Positions 1 through 7,123 of a stretch of DNA of 16,110 bases are shown here, piece by piece; positions within the stretch are counted from its first letter, which is position 1; each line of letters opens with the position of its first letter. The notes beneath the pieces were generated by a model, which saw nothing but the letters and a program-made list of their open reading frames with translations, did not search any database and was not told where the DNA came from. The DNA is taken from the NCBI GenBank assembly GCA_964426915.1, contig CAYRTD010000097.1, positions 1-16,110 on the forward strand. Reading direction: 5' to 3'. Source of the DNA: CAYRTD01 sp964426915 (GTDB lineage Bacteria; Bacteroidota; Bacteroidia; Bacteroidales; GCA-2748055). Made by a program: the position numbers and the translations under genes.

Positions 1-1516
1 TTATTTCAGATGAGGCCTTTTTACCTTTGACATCTTTTGGTGCAATTAATGTGTTCCCAAAATGGATATTACTACTTAGATCAGGAAGAATCGGCTTTTT
101 TGAATGGATTGAACTGTTATCCTCCCCTTCAAGAAGTTTTAGGAGTAACCCGAATTTCGCAGCTTCAACGGCATTATAGTCTTTATCTGTTCCATAAACG
201 CAATTCAAAAGCAGTTCCCGCTTCAATTCAAACGGTAGCTTATAGGTATTGATATTGGTTTGGATAAGTTTTGAACTGTCATTGTTGAGATAAAAATCGA
301 CCAATGTGTCACTTAACAACTGGAATAGTTCCAACAGAAAAGCACCTGAACCACAAGCAACATCTGCCATTTTTGAAGACAGAATATCCTTATCTGATTT
401 CCTTTCACAAAACGAAACTACTGTCTGATTTAAAATGGATTTAATAATGAAATTCGGGGTAGTAATAATGTCCCTGTCAATATTTTCCGGTTTACGAACG
501 AGTTCAATCTTTCCATTTTGGATTGCCAGCTTTTCAGAAAGAAAGATTTCGTAAATGCTGCCCAATACATCAGATGAAAAAACTGCAAAGGAGTAGGGGC
601 TTTCAGGATAATAGAGTTGTTTGATGATTGACCAGAAGACAGAACTTATATTACCAATGATCTTTTCAGACAAGAATTGATCAAACAAGCCGGAATTGTA
701 TTTTTTATCCGCTTGATCAAATTTTTTCAGAAGGGCTTTGAAATCCTGTTGGTCGGCAAATTGGAGTAAGGTTTGATAAGTTTCTAAATCCCTGTCCTCA
801 CACACTCGGAGAAAAATAATCCGGTTGATATAGCTCTGCACATAGTCATTGAGCAACTGTTCTGAAATCGTGAGATCGTGTTTGTAAATTTCTGCCCCAA
901 GCTGCTTTCTCCATTCATTAATCTGGTTCAGGAATAGATGGTCAATACTGAACAGGCTAAGCTTTTCCTCAATGCTCTTCCATTCTTCATCAAACTCTCC
1001 TGTGTAAACGGATTCTTTGCCAAGCAGAGATTGTAGTTCTTCAAACTTGTCCGCATACTCCGTGTAGTGGTATTTTTTTATTAGGGCTTTGTTGTGGTTG
1101 TCGTCTTTCTCAACTTTGACTGAACAGTCATAAATCAATAGATATTCAAAATTGGAAAGAATTGAAATTTTCAGCTTGGCAGTAAACCCATATCGTCTTA
1201 CTTGTTTGGCATTATCTATATTGGTCTCAATGGAAACGCTTGGTTTCTTAGCTTCAAGAAAGAATTTACGTTCAGAAAATAGCCGAAAAGTATAATCCGG
1301 TTTTTTGGAGTTTTCAGAAGCGTTCGCTTTCAATGCTTCTTCCAAAAGAACTTCCCGCTCATTGGTGGGCTTACCTGATTCGTTTTTGATATCCCATCCT
1401 AAAAGTTCAAACAATGGATCCAAAAAATCAGACCTCAATTGCGTCTCATTAAAAGTCGCTTTGAGATAATTATCTCTGTTGGAATGATATTTATTTATAA
1501 GGTCTTGAATGGTCAT
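1..1516 (-). CDS. Type IIG-like restriction endonuclease/N6-adenine methyltransferase, 3' end outside window
   Basis: Large restriction-modification protein of which the first 505 residues are visible; the frame is open to the window edge. I translated it from the ATG at 1516-1514. Residues about 20-130 look like an HSDR_N-type nuclease domain with the PD-(D/E)XK pattern D74, E88-x-K90 (KPDYTF then FFLEAKK). Residues about 190-345 are a helical connector. The methyltransferase part starts near 350 with TPNFIIKSI, then the SAM-binding motif I DVACGSGAF (385-393), a motif resembling GTDKDYNAVEAAKF (442-455) and NIHFGNTLI (483-491), the order seen in Eco57I/MmeI-like enzymes. The catalytic NPPY motif and the target-recognition domain should lie beyond the left edge. 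Nuclease and methylase in one chain, with no separate subunit seen, suggests type IIG, which cuts and methylates the same asymmetric site. It is translationally coupled to the upstream regulator by an ATGA overlap. Which exact subtype it is cannot be settled from half a protein. Confidence 0.85.
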   Translation of the reverse strand, partial: MTIQDLINKYHSNRDNYLKATFNETQLRSDFLDPLFELLGWDIKNESGKPTNEREVLLEEALKANASENSKKPDYTFRLFSERKFFLEAKKPSVSIETNIDNAKQVRRYGFTAKLKISILSNFEYLLIYDCSVKVEKDDNHNKALIKKYHYTEYADKFEELQSLLGKESVYTGEFDEEWKSIEEKLSLFSIDHLFLNQINEWRKQLGAEIYKHDLTISEQLLNDYVQSYINRIIFLRVCEDRDLETYQTLLQFADQQDFKALLKKFDQADKKYNSGLFDQFLSEKIIGNISSVFWSIIKQLYYPESPYSFAVFSSDVLGSIYEIFLSEKLAIQNGKIELVRKPENIDRDIITTPNFIIKSILNQTVVSFCERKSDKDILSSKMADVACGSGAFLLELFQLLSDTLVDFYLNNDSSKLIQTNINTYKLPFELKRELLLNCVYGTDKDYNAVEAAKFGLLLKLLEGEDNSSIHSKKPILPDLSSNIHFGNTLIAPKDVKGKKASSEI

Positions 1517-1860
1517 TGCTTGTCAAAATCTAATTTGCCTTGCTGATGGCTTTTGGTTTTTAAATACTTGATTTTCTCCTCTGCTACTTTGAGAATTTCA
1601 TTTGGATTTTCTTCATCCCTTAAATCATATGCTACTTTATCACTGAGTAAAATCAACCCCAGTGTTTCAATATCTTCTCTGAATAGTTCTGCTAAAAGGG
1701 GAATCATTTCTTTGTTTGCAGATCGTTCCCCTCTTTCAATCTTGCTAAGTGTAGACGGGTCTATGTCCAGTACAGCAGCAACTTTTCTTAAAGGAAGCCC
1801 ATTTTCTTCTCTTAACTTCCTAATGTGTTCTCCGAAGGATTCCTTTATAGTCATTTCCAT
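1513..1860 (-). CDS. XRE-family helix-turn-helix regulator of the restriction-modification operon
   Basis: Small DNA-binding protein of 115 residues. The Cro/C1-type HTH spans about residues 10-63, with the helix pair around PLRKVAAVLDIDPSTLSKIERG (23-44); the SKIERGER segment (39-46) is typical of XRE recognition helices. The C-terminal 50 residues are charged and helical and probably dimerise. The frame stays open upstream to 1995, but those 45 extra residues are Cys/Lys/Ser-rich, unlike the family, and cover the likely promoter, so I start at the ATG at 1860 (the one at 1854 is also possible). The stop overlaps the start of the nuclease/methylase gene as ATGA. By analogy with controller proteins of restriction systems, it probably sets the timing or level of the enzyme and represses its own promoter. 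That role is inferred from position and from the inverted repeat just upstream. Confidence 0.85.
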   Translation of the reverse strand: MEMTIKESFGEHIRKLREENGLPLRKVAAVLDIDPSTLSKIERGERSANKEMIPLLAELFREDIETLGLILLSDKVAYDLRDEENPNEILKVAEEKIKYLKTKSHQQGKLDFDKQ

Positions 1861-1870
1861 ATTTTTCTTG

Positions 1871-1899
1871 AAAATACAATTTGGACATTTTTTGTCAAA
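1871..1899 (-). promoter_or_regulatory. Probable promoter with overlapping inverted-repeat operator of the XRE gene
   Basis: On the minus strand TTTG (1899-1896), a 19-base spacer and TATTTTCA (1876-1869) fit the Bacteroidota -33/-7 promoter pattern except for one base of the second TTTG. It can also be read as TTGACA, 16 bases, TATTTT. Lying on it is an inverted repeat, TTTGACA - AAAAA - TGTCCAA on the minus strand (1899-1893 and 1887-1881), six of seven positions paired. An XRE dimer bound there would block polymerase. The predicted transcript start is only a few bases before the ATG at 1860, so the leader would be very short. Confidence 0.5.
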
Positions 1900-1952
1900 T
1901 TTACAATCTTTTTTTGAATTTCTGGTCTTGCGGGTGGGAAAAATATGGCTCT

Positions 1953-2015
1953 TTGGCAAGCTTGGGTTTGTGGGTTGGCCTGAGCGGCTTGCCAATGTGC
2001 CAAATGAGCGTTGGC
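1953..2015. repeat. Cluster of TTGGC/GCCAA inverted repeats
   Basis: A perfect 9-bp inverted repeat, TTGGCAAGC (1953-1961) and GCTTGCCAA (1987-1995), encloses a 25-base loop. Within 63 bases TTGGC or its complement occurs five times (1953, 1975, 1991, 1999, 2011), and TGAGCG occurs twice. The stretch is G-rich compared with its surroundings. It lies in the 300-base gene-free gap between the response regulator and the restriction operon. It could be a remnant of a mobile or dispersed repeat element, or a binding region. I do not recognise the family. Confidence 0.45.
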
Positions 2016-2160
2016 AGAAAAAAATAAAAATGTGGGAGAAAATTTAAACTTGGGTCGGATTAAGTGTCATGCATTTCAATTCGTCAAAGAGCTCGTTTCC
2101 ACTGTCTGCTTTTTCGGAGCAGGCTCGTTCTTCAGGCTTGCTTACAACTATTTTACCCGA

Positions 2161-2829
2161 TCAGGAAGGTATATCTGCCAACCCGTTCTTAAACGCATAA
2201 ATAATCAGATTTACTGTATTGTTGGTTTCTGTTTTCTGGAACAGGTTGCTTTTATGCTTTTCCACAGTTTTTGAGCTAACATGTATCAATTCGGCTATCT
2301 GTTCATTATTATATCCCTGACAGAGAAGATCAAGTATTTCTCGTTCTCTTTGGGTAAACGAAGGTAAGGAAGATTTACGCTCACTTTCTTTGCGGATGCG
2401 CTGTAAATTGCGGGCTACTGTTTTCACGATCTCATCTGAGAAATAATTCCCTCCGGAATGAACTCTCTTCAGCGCTGTTTCAAATTCATCCGGAGTGCTT
2501 CTTTTCAGCATATATCCCTCAACACCAAAAAGCATCATTTGTTCCACAAAGTCTTCATCATGAAAAGTAGTAAGTACTATAATCTTAAGATCAGGGTATT
2601 TTTCGAGAGCCTCACGGGTGGCGTCAATACCTCCCATAACAGGCATATTAATGTCCATCAGAACTATATCAGGAGAAATATTATTCAGCATATCCAAAAA
2701 TTCAAGGCCATTGGAAGCTTCATATATATCTCCCACAAAAGTAAAATGCGACAATAAAAGTTTCAGTCCGTCCCTGAATATCTTATGATCATCCACTATC
2801 ATTAAACTGATTTTCTTATCTTTTTCCAT
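2161..2829 (-). CDS. NarL/FixJ-type response regulator
   Basis: Transcription factor of 222 residues with a receiver domain (about 7-125) and a LuxR-type HTH (about 154-218). The acidic pocket is D13/D14, the phospho-acceptor is D59 in IVLMDINMP, and the conserved switch residues T87 and K109 are present, so it should be phosphorylated normally. The HTH has FTQREREILDLLCQGYNNEQIA followed by SSKTVEKHKSNLFQK, a complete GerE-type core. It lies 11 bases downstream of the sensor kinase gene and is surely its partner. Full family length, no odd features. Target genes are not shown by the sequence; the ATPase operon upstream and the restriction operon downstream are neighbours, but co-regulation is only a guess. 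Confidence 0.95.
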   Translation of the reverse strand: MEKDKKISLMIVDDHKIFRDGLKLLLSHFTFVGDIYEASNGLEFLDMLNNISPDIVLMDINMPVMGGIDATREALEKYPDLKIIVLTTFHDEDFVEQMMLFGVEGYMLKRSTPDEFETALKRVHSGGNYFSDEIVKTVARNLQRIRKESERKSSLPSFTQREREILDLLCQGYNNEQIAELIHVSSKTVEKHKSNLFQKTETNNTVNLIIYAFKNGLADIPS

Positions 2830-2840
2830 AGTGGTTATTT

Positions 2841-4124
2841 TTAAGCTATATTCAAAATTATTTCTATCTCAACCCCTTTCCCAGGCACACTGTCTATTTG
2901 GCAAGTTCCTTCCATCGATTCCACCCTTCTGATTATATTATAAAGCCCTCCCTGTTCGTCTTCCGGTGAAAGTGAATCTATTGAGAAGCCAATACCGTCA
3001 TCCTTATAATGAAGATGGAATTCCTTTTTAAAATTGTAAAAACTGAATACGGCATTCTCAGCCTCCGAATGTTTCAGGGCATTGTTTATTAACTCATTAC
3101 AAATCCTGAACAACAAAAGTTCATTACTTTCCTGGAATTTCAGATCCAGATTCTCAGCATCGATTGAAAATTGCGTTTTCCCAAGCTGATTGATCTTGTC
3201 TATGATCTTCTGCAGACTTTTTATCAATCCATATCTTGATAACTGGGAAGGATTCAGATTATTGATCGCTTCCTCGATACTTCTTATGGCATCTTTGGAA
3301 AGTGAATTCAAATAATTCAACTGCCCCTTAAGCTGAGGATTATCTCGATATTCCTTCTCAAGGACCTGAATATGAATGATCAATCCAGATAATATCGACC
3401 CCAGGCCGTCATGCAAATCGGCTGCGATCCTCTCCCTCTCACGTTTTTCAACATCAATGGTTTTTTTAACTATGTTTCGGTCTGCTGTTATCAGTCGCCT
3501 GATAAGGCGGTTAATTAAATAGCCAGCCAGAAAAATAAATATCAGGTTAAGTATAACAATAGCCAGAATTTCCAGCTTATACCTTGAGTTATACATAAGC
3601 AACAACCTTGGCAAATTAGATTCATATTTTTTATAGCTTATATTAAAAACATGGAATCCTTCCAGCAGATCAGCACCCATATCGGATAAGCTGTCTGCCT
3701 TCCTCGTATGAATTATCTCTTCAATTCTATTAAGCTGCGAAATAATAATATTAAACTGTGCACTGAAATCAAATACGTCGCTGTGGATGGCATACCGTTC
3801 GTAGTTTGTATAGATAAGCGTGTGCAGTTCTGTAAGTAATAACCGCAATGAATCCAGCTTGTCTTCAATCTCTTTCACAGAACTTAAATCCTGCTCAGAT
3901 AGGATTTGATCCATGCTTATCCTTGTCTTGAGAATCTGGCTTTCAACATCTCCCGCGAGGTTAACAAGGCGAATATGCTGTGAGTCACGCTTAATGCTGC
4001 TCCGCAATATAAGCGCCATACCGGTTGTGATCAGCACACTGAAGGTGATGAGACTGATAATTATAGTCCGTTTTAAAGGGATATTCTTCTTTAGGCCCAT
4101 TAGTGATTCAAAACCAGGTTTCAA
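2841..4124 (-). CDS. Membrane sensor histidine kinase, HisKA_3/NarX type
   Basis: Sensor of the two-component pair, 427 residues. A first membrane helix (about 19-40) and a second (about 183-206) enclose an extracytoplasmic helical sensor of about 140 residues; its start, IRLVNLAGDVESQI (51-64), resembles the PilJ/NarX type-IV sensing helix, usually IxLINLAGxxR. The cytoplasmic part has a HisKA_3 dimerisation segment with the phospho-acceptor H238 in ERIAADLHDGLGS, and an HATPase domain with N box RICNELINNALKHS (340-353) and G box DDGIGF (375-380). All catalytic motifs are intact. The cytoplasmic linker has no PAS or GAF domain. The start at 4124 is the longest; internal Met9 is an alternative. 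It is separated from the ATPase operon by a terminator and a repeat, so it probably has its own promoter. The ligand is unknown. Confidence 0.93.
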   Translation of the reverse strand: MKPGFESLMGLKKNIPLKRTIIISLITFSVLITTGMALILRSSIKRDSQHIRLVNLAGDVESQILKTRISMDQILSEQDLSSVKEIEDKLDSLRLLLTELHTLIYTNYERYAIHSDVFDFSAQFNIIISQLNRIEEIIHTRKADSLSDMGADLLEGFHVFNISYKKYESNLPRLLLMYNSRYKLEILAIVILNLIFIFLAGYLINRLIRRLITADRNIVKKTIDVEKRERERIAADLHDGLGSILSGLIIHIQVLEKEYRDNPQLKGQLNYLNSLSKDAIRSIEEAINNLNPSQLSRYGLIKSLQKIIDKINQLGKTQFSIDAENLDLKFQESNELLLFRICNELINNALKHSEAENAVFSFYNFKKEFHLHYKDDGIGFSIDSLSPEDEQGGLYNIIRRVESMEGTCQIDSVPGKGVEIEIILNIA

Positions 4125-4388
4125 GGATAAAAAATACTGAAATAAAGGGTCTAAGGTACAAAATTTGGGTAAATCTGATAGTCAGGAGAGGAGTTAATAT
4201 TTACCTGTGTCAAAATCGCATTATGTATAGCTTCTTGATCTTCCTTTGCTACATTCGTTGATCTACTTTTGATTTTGATTCAACCTCTATCTTCCGGGGC
4301 TGGATGAGGGGGGGGGGATTTGGTTACCCTGGAATTTAAAAAACCATAATTATTCCAAACGAATAACCCCACAATTTCCTGGTCTCAT
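4125..4388. other. Gene-free stretch upstream of the kinase gene, with a G10 tract
   Basis: No credible reading frame is seen on either strand. It should hold the promoter of the kinase/regulator pair, but I find no clear TTTG/TAnnTTTG pair; TACCTTAG on the minus strand near 4156 is a weak match to the -7 box. The plus strand has an uninterrupted run of ten G (4308-4317), about 185 bases upstream of the kinase start. Confidence 0.5.
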
Positions 4389-4423
4389 AAAAAAAATCCG
4401 GGTAATAAAAAATCACCCGGATT
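4389..4423 (-). terminator. Rho-independent terminator of the V-ATPase operon
   Basis: Read on the minus strand, a 9-bp perfect stem AATCCGGGT / ACCCGGATT (4423-4415 and 4403-4395) with an 11-base loop is followed directly by a run of T down to 4389. It lies about 200 bases beyond the subunit K stop codon, so the operon transcript would carry the structured repeat at 4450-4579 in its 3' untranslated part. It insulates the ATPase operon from the kinase gene. Confidence 0.85.
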
Positions 4424-4449
4424 CACCAGTAAGCTATCTACGAACTAGA

Positions 4450-4579
4450 GTCTGTCCATAATGTCCGATATCTACGTTATGCTCGCCCCAAAAATACTCA
4501 TTTACATCAGTAAACTGCGCTTTTTAGGGCTTGTGCCTCCGCACGCGATCGCAAGCCTTGATATCGAACATTAACAGAC
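4450..4579. repeat. Structured repeat with terminal inverted repeats (MITE-like)
   Basis: The left end is GTCTGTCC, two bases, AATGTCCGATATC (4450-4472); the right end GATATCGAACATTAACAGAC (4560-4579) is its reverse complement with one mismatch and three missing bases. The roughly 87-base interior contains a hairpin TTTAC-ATCA-GTAAA (4501-4514) and a stem AGGGCTTG / CAAGCCTT (4526-4533 and 4552-4559, one G-T pair). The whole would fold into an outer stem with two inner hairpins. A similar sequence, AAGCTA(T)CTAC, flanks it on both sides (4431-4441 and 4587-4596), possibly a decayed target duplication. Half-copies of its end occur at 11079-11101 and 12624-12643. No coding capacity, so a non-autonomous element or a structured 3' UTR element. 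Confidence 0.65.
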
Positions 4580-4618
4580 AATAACTAAGCTACTACTATA
4601 AAAAAATACTTATTAATA

Positions 4619-5101
4619 TTACAAAGTTGTACTGATAAGGAATGTTGCAGCAAAGGCGATAATCGCATATAGCTCAGGGAATACTGCCAATACCATGGTA
4701 TTTCCAAATACATCGTGGCCTGAACCAATAGCTGCAATTCCGTTTGAAGTTACACCTCCCTGTTTACGCGCTGAAAATAGTCCTACAAATCCCAGTGCAA
4801 TACCAGCTGCAAATATGGCTGCGCCCTGGGTCATGGTCATTCCTTCCTGGATAATTCCCTGGGAATTGATCACGAAGAATCCGGCAAAACCATAAAGACC
4901 CTGGGTTCCCGGTAGCGCACTTAAAAGCATGTAACTTCCGAAAGCATCCGGATTTTTCTTCAGAGCTCCGACTGTTGCACTTCCGCCCATTGACACACCT
5001 ATTGCACTCCCGATGCCGGCAAGCCCGAGCATTAACGCAAGACCTATATAAGCCAGTACAATGGGTAAACTACCTGCACCTGTAGCAATTGTTGTTTCCA
5101 T
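4619..5101 (-). CDS. ntpK: V/A-type ATPase rotor proteolipid subunit K (c subunit, duplicated hairpin)
   Basis: Membrane rotor-ring subunit of 160 residues with four transmembrane helices made by duplication of a two-helix hairpin (helices about 13-38, 54-79, 88-110, 130-157). Hairpin 2 carries the ion-binding glutamate E143 in VFPELYAII; in hairpin 1 the matching place is Q67 in LPGTQGLYGF, so there is one carboxylate per four helices as in V-type rings. L63, T66, Q67, Q114 and E143 match the residues that hold sodium in Enterococcus hirae NtpK (L61, T64, Q65, Q110, E139, from memory of the published structure). I therefore predict sodium rather than proton transport. It is the last gene of the operon, 24 bases after subunit I, with an AGAAAGGA ribosome-binding site. 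Function is clear; ion choice is inference. Confidence 0.95.
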   Translation of the reverse strand: METTIATGAGSLPIVLAYIGLALMLGLAGIGSAIGVSMGGSATVGALKKNPDAFGSYMLLSALPGTQGLYGFAGFFVINSQGIIQEGMTMTQGAAIFAAGIALGFVGLFSARKQGGVTSNGIAAIGSGHDVFGNTMVLAVFPELYAIIAFAATFLISTTL

Positions 5102-5125
5102 AATTATTTTCCTTTCTTCTCGTTT

Positions 5126-7123
5126 TTAATTATTAATGATAAATGGTTTATATTTTTTACCTCCACCGGTAAATCCGGCGTTTTTATAAAATTCCACAAA
5201 AGTAAGTCGCATGGGATGAATAAAGCCCCCCAATGTTGCCATAAAAAGATTTATTGAATGTCCGAATAGCAATAAAACAAGGAATAACAGCCATCCGATA
5301 TAGGGAATATCCAGCAACTGCAGTGAAATATCGTTAAAGACAAACCCCAGGATTGCGGATGAAATACCAAGAGCGAACAGGCGTATATAAGAAAGCAGAT
5401 CTCCGAATAATCCTGTTACAGTTCCATAGGAATCCCATACCCCGCTTCCTATCCTGATAAATATATTTTTGCTGGCACTGTTAAGGAGGAAAATGAAAAC
5501 TCCTGCTACAACAAGAAGTCCGTAGAACAAGAATGTCATCACTGTTCCTTCAAATATTCCCGCATAATACAGCATGAAAGTCAGAATAAGTATAATCCAG
5601 CCTACCGTAGGCCGGGCATATTTGAACCCTCGCCTTTTGGTGATATTGAATATTCTGATGAACATACCGAAAATGATCTGCAATCCGCCCAGTATCATCG
5701 ACAAATAAAAAAGGCTGAGAGAATCCTGCATGAGATGTCTGAATTTTCCTACAATAGGAATTCCTGCTTCCGCTTCTTTCATGATCTGCATTTCATATTC
5801 TTCGGCAGTTTCTGTACCTACCTGGGTACTCACTGCCTCCAGGAATTCAGATCTGCTTTTATAATAATCCCCTTCCATATCTGAGAGTTGCATGACTACC
5901 TCATTAGGGACTTCACTTTCATTCAGCTCCTGAATACTTCCTGAGGTGAGTGTGTATCCTGAGTCAATCAGGTTTATTCCAAAAAAGGTACCCGAAACCA
6001 GTCCGAACAAAATGGTAGCAACTCCTAAATACTGGGTCAGACTTAGGATAGGTTTAAACTCTTTCCTTGCTTTTAACTTCATTAATCCGCCAAAGAGTAT
6101 AAAAAACACTCCATAACCAGCATCGCCCAGGCAAAAGCCAAAAAACAGCATGAAAAATGGTGCAAAATATGGAGTAAGGTCAAGCTCCCTGTAGGTAGGA
6201 AGATCAAACAAATTACTTATTGGCTCAAACAGACGCGAAAAAGAGGAATTTCTTAACTGAACCGGTGGTGCTTCATTTATCTCCGGATTAGCTTCCACAG
6301 CAACAACGTTCTCTTCATCAATCAGTCTTTGCACTTCCTTTTCCTTGTCGGCCGGAACCCATCCTTCCAGTATACGCAGCCTGTCACCAGTTGCTTTTAC
6401 AGTCTCATGATAAGTATTCATCAGAGAAATTTCACTTTCAAGGGTACTCCTGTATTTTTCAAGCAAAGCGGGCACTGATTTTGAAAGACCGGCCATTCTT
6501 TTCCTTGCCTCATCAAGTTCCTTCTGCTTCGAGGCAAGATTAGCCTGTAATTCCGACAAGGATTTGTCTTCCGGTATTACCCTTTCCGCATTAATCTCAA
6601 TCAGTTCTCCCTCACCGGCAAGAATAAGAAAATAAATATTTTCTTTTTGCTCATTAATAATAAAAAGATTATGTTTCTTCTCCCATTCAGGGTTATATTG
6701 CCTGCTTTTACATATGTATAAATAAGGAGTTAAACCTGCCTCAAAAAGATTTTCAAAATCTTTGGGATCATAGTCTCCCCATGGCATCAACCGATTGATC
6801 TCTTTCTCCAGTTCTGATATTTCACTGTCAAGATCGCTGATATGGGCATTCAGTTCTTCAATTTCAGAAGGTATTTCCTCAGGGTTTTCCTTTACAGGCA
6901 GCACTTTTTGATCCGTTTCTACATCTTTTCCAACCCGTTCCAAAAGATTCATAACCTTGTCTATAGCCTTCAATTCTTTTTCCTTTTCTTCAAGGGCAGA
7001 TTCTTTCTCACGGCTTTTGCCTTCAATAACATGCAAAACACCCAATTTGCCAAGTTTTAAAAGAAATTCCTGATAATCCTGGTGGAAAACCAGGAAGGCA
7101 TATTTCCTCATTGGTGCTATCAT
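5126..7123 (-). CDS. ntpI: V/A-type ATPase membrane stator subunit I (a subunit)
   Basis: Stator subunit of 665 residues that forms the half-channels next to the K ring. The cytoplasmic N-terminal half (about 1-310) has two coiled-coil stretches (about 38-112 and 188-240) that tie it to the peripheral stalk. The C-terminal half has about seven or eight membrane helices. Family signatures are LTPYFAPFFMLFFGFCLGDAGYG (317-338, read in pieces), LLSYIRLFALGISSA (576-590) with R581 at the place of the essential arginine of yeast Vph1 (R735), GHSINLFMATLGG (621-633) and HPMRLTFVEFYKNAGF (636-651). A loop of about 75 residues (385-460) between early membrane helices is charged and poorly conserved-looking. 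The start overlaps the subunit D stop as ATGA; Met5 is an alternative start. Confidence 0.96.
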   Translation of the reverse strand: MIAPMRKYAFLVFHQDYQEFLLKLGKLGVLHVIEGKSREKESALEEKEKELKAIDKVMNLLERVGKDVETDQKVLPVKENPEEIPSEIEELNAHISDLDSEISELEKEINRLMPWGDYDPKDFENLFEAGLTPYLYICKSRQYNPEWEKKHNLFIINEQKENIYFLILAGEGELIEINAERVIPEDKSLSELQANLASKQKELDEARKRMAGLSKSVPALLEKYRSTLESEISLMNTYHETVKATGDRLRILEGWVPADKEKEVQRLIDEENVVAVEANPEINEAPPVQLRNSSFSRLFEPISNLFDLPTYRELDLTPYFAPFFMLFFGFCLGDAGYGVFFILFGGLMKLKARKEFKPILSLTQYLGVATILFGLVSGTFFGINLIDSGYTLTSGSIQELNESEVPNEVVMQLSDMEGDYYKSRSEFLEAVSTQVGTETAEEYEMQIMKEAEAGIPIVGKFRHLMQDSLSLFYLSMILGGLQIIFGMFIRIFNITKRRGFKYARPTVGWIILILTFMLYYAGIFEGTVMTFLFYGLLVVAGVFIFLLNSASKNIFIRIGSGVWDSYGTVTGLFGDLLSYIRLFALGISSAILGFVFNDISLQLLDIPYIGWLLFLVLLLFGHSINLFMATLGGFIHPMRLTFVEFYKNAGFTGGGKKYKPFIINN

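Noticed and set aside
37..252. Plus-strand frame of 71 codons at the left end
   Set aside because: It is antisense to the nuclease/methylase gene, whose minus-strand frame is open for 505 codons with clear motifs.
1861..1995. N-terminal extension of 45 residues on the XRE regulator
   Set aside because: Composition is unlike the family, and the promoter and inverted repeat lie inside it; the ATG at 1860 gives the normal family length.
1953..2015. Integron attC site
   Set aside because: The required RYYYAAC/GTTRRRY core sites are not present in the right arrangement, and no integrase gene is visible.
2044..2160. Open frame continuing in phase for 39 codons past the response regulator stop
   Set aside because: The regulator ends at the normal family length, and a 39-codon open stretch is expected by chance; no readthrough signal seen.
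2011..2274. Plus-strand frame of 87 codons
   Set aside because: It runs into the response regulator gene on the other strand and has no recognisable domain.
4545..4552. GCGATCGC octamer inside the repeat, like the cyanobacterial HIP1 site
   Set aside because: A single copy, in an organism that is not cyanobacterial; best seen as part of the repeat's GC-rich stem-loop.
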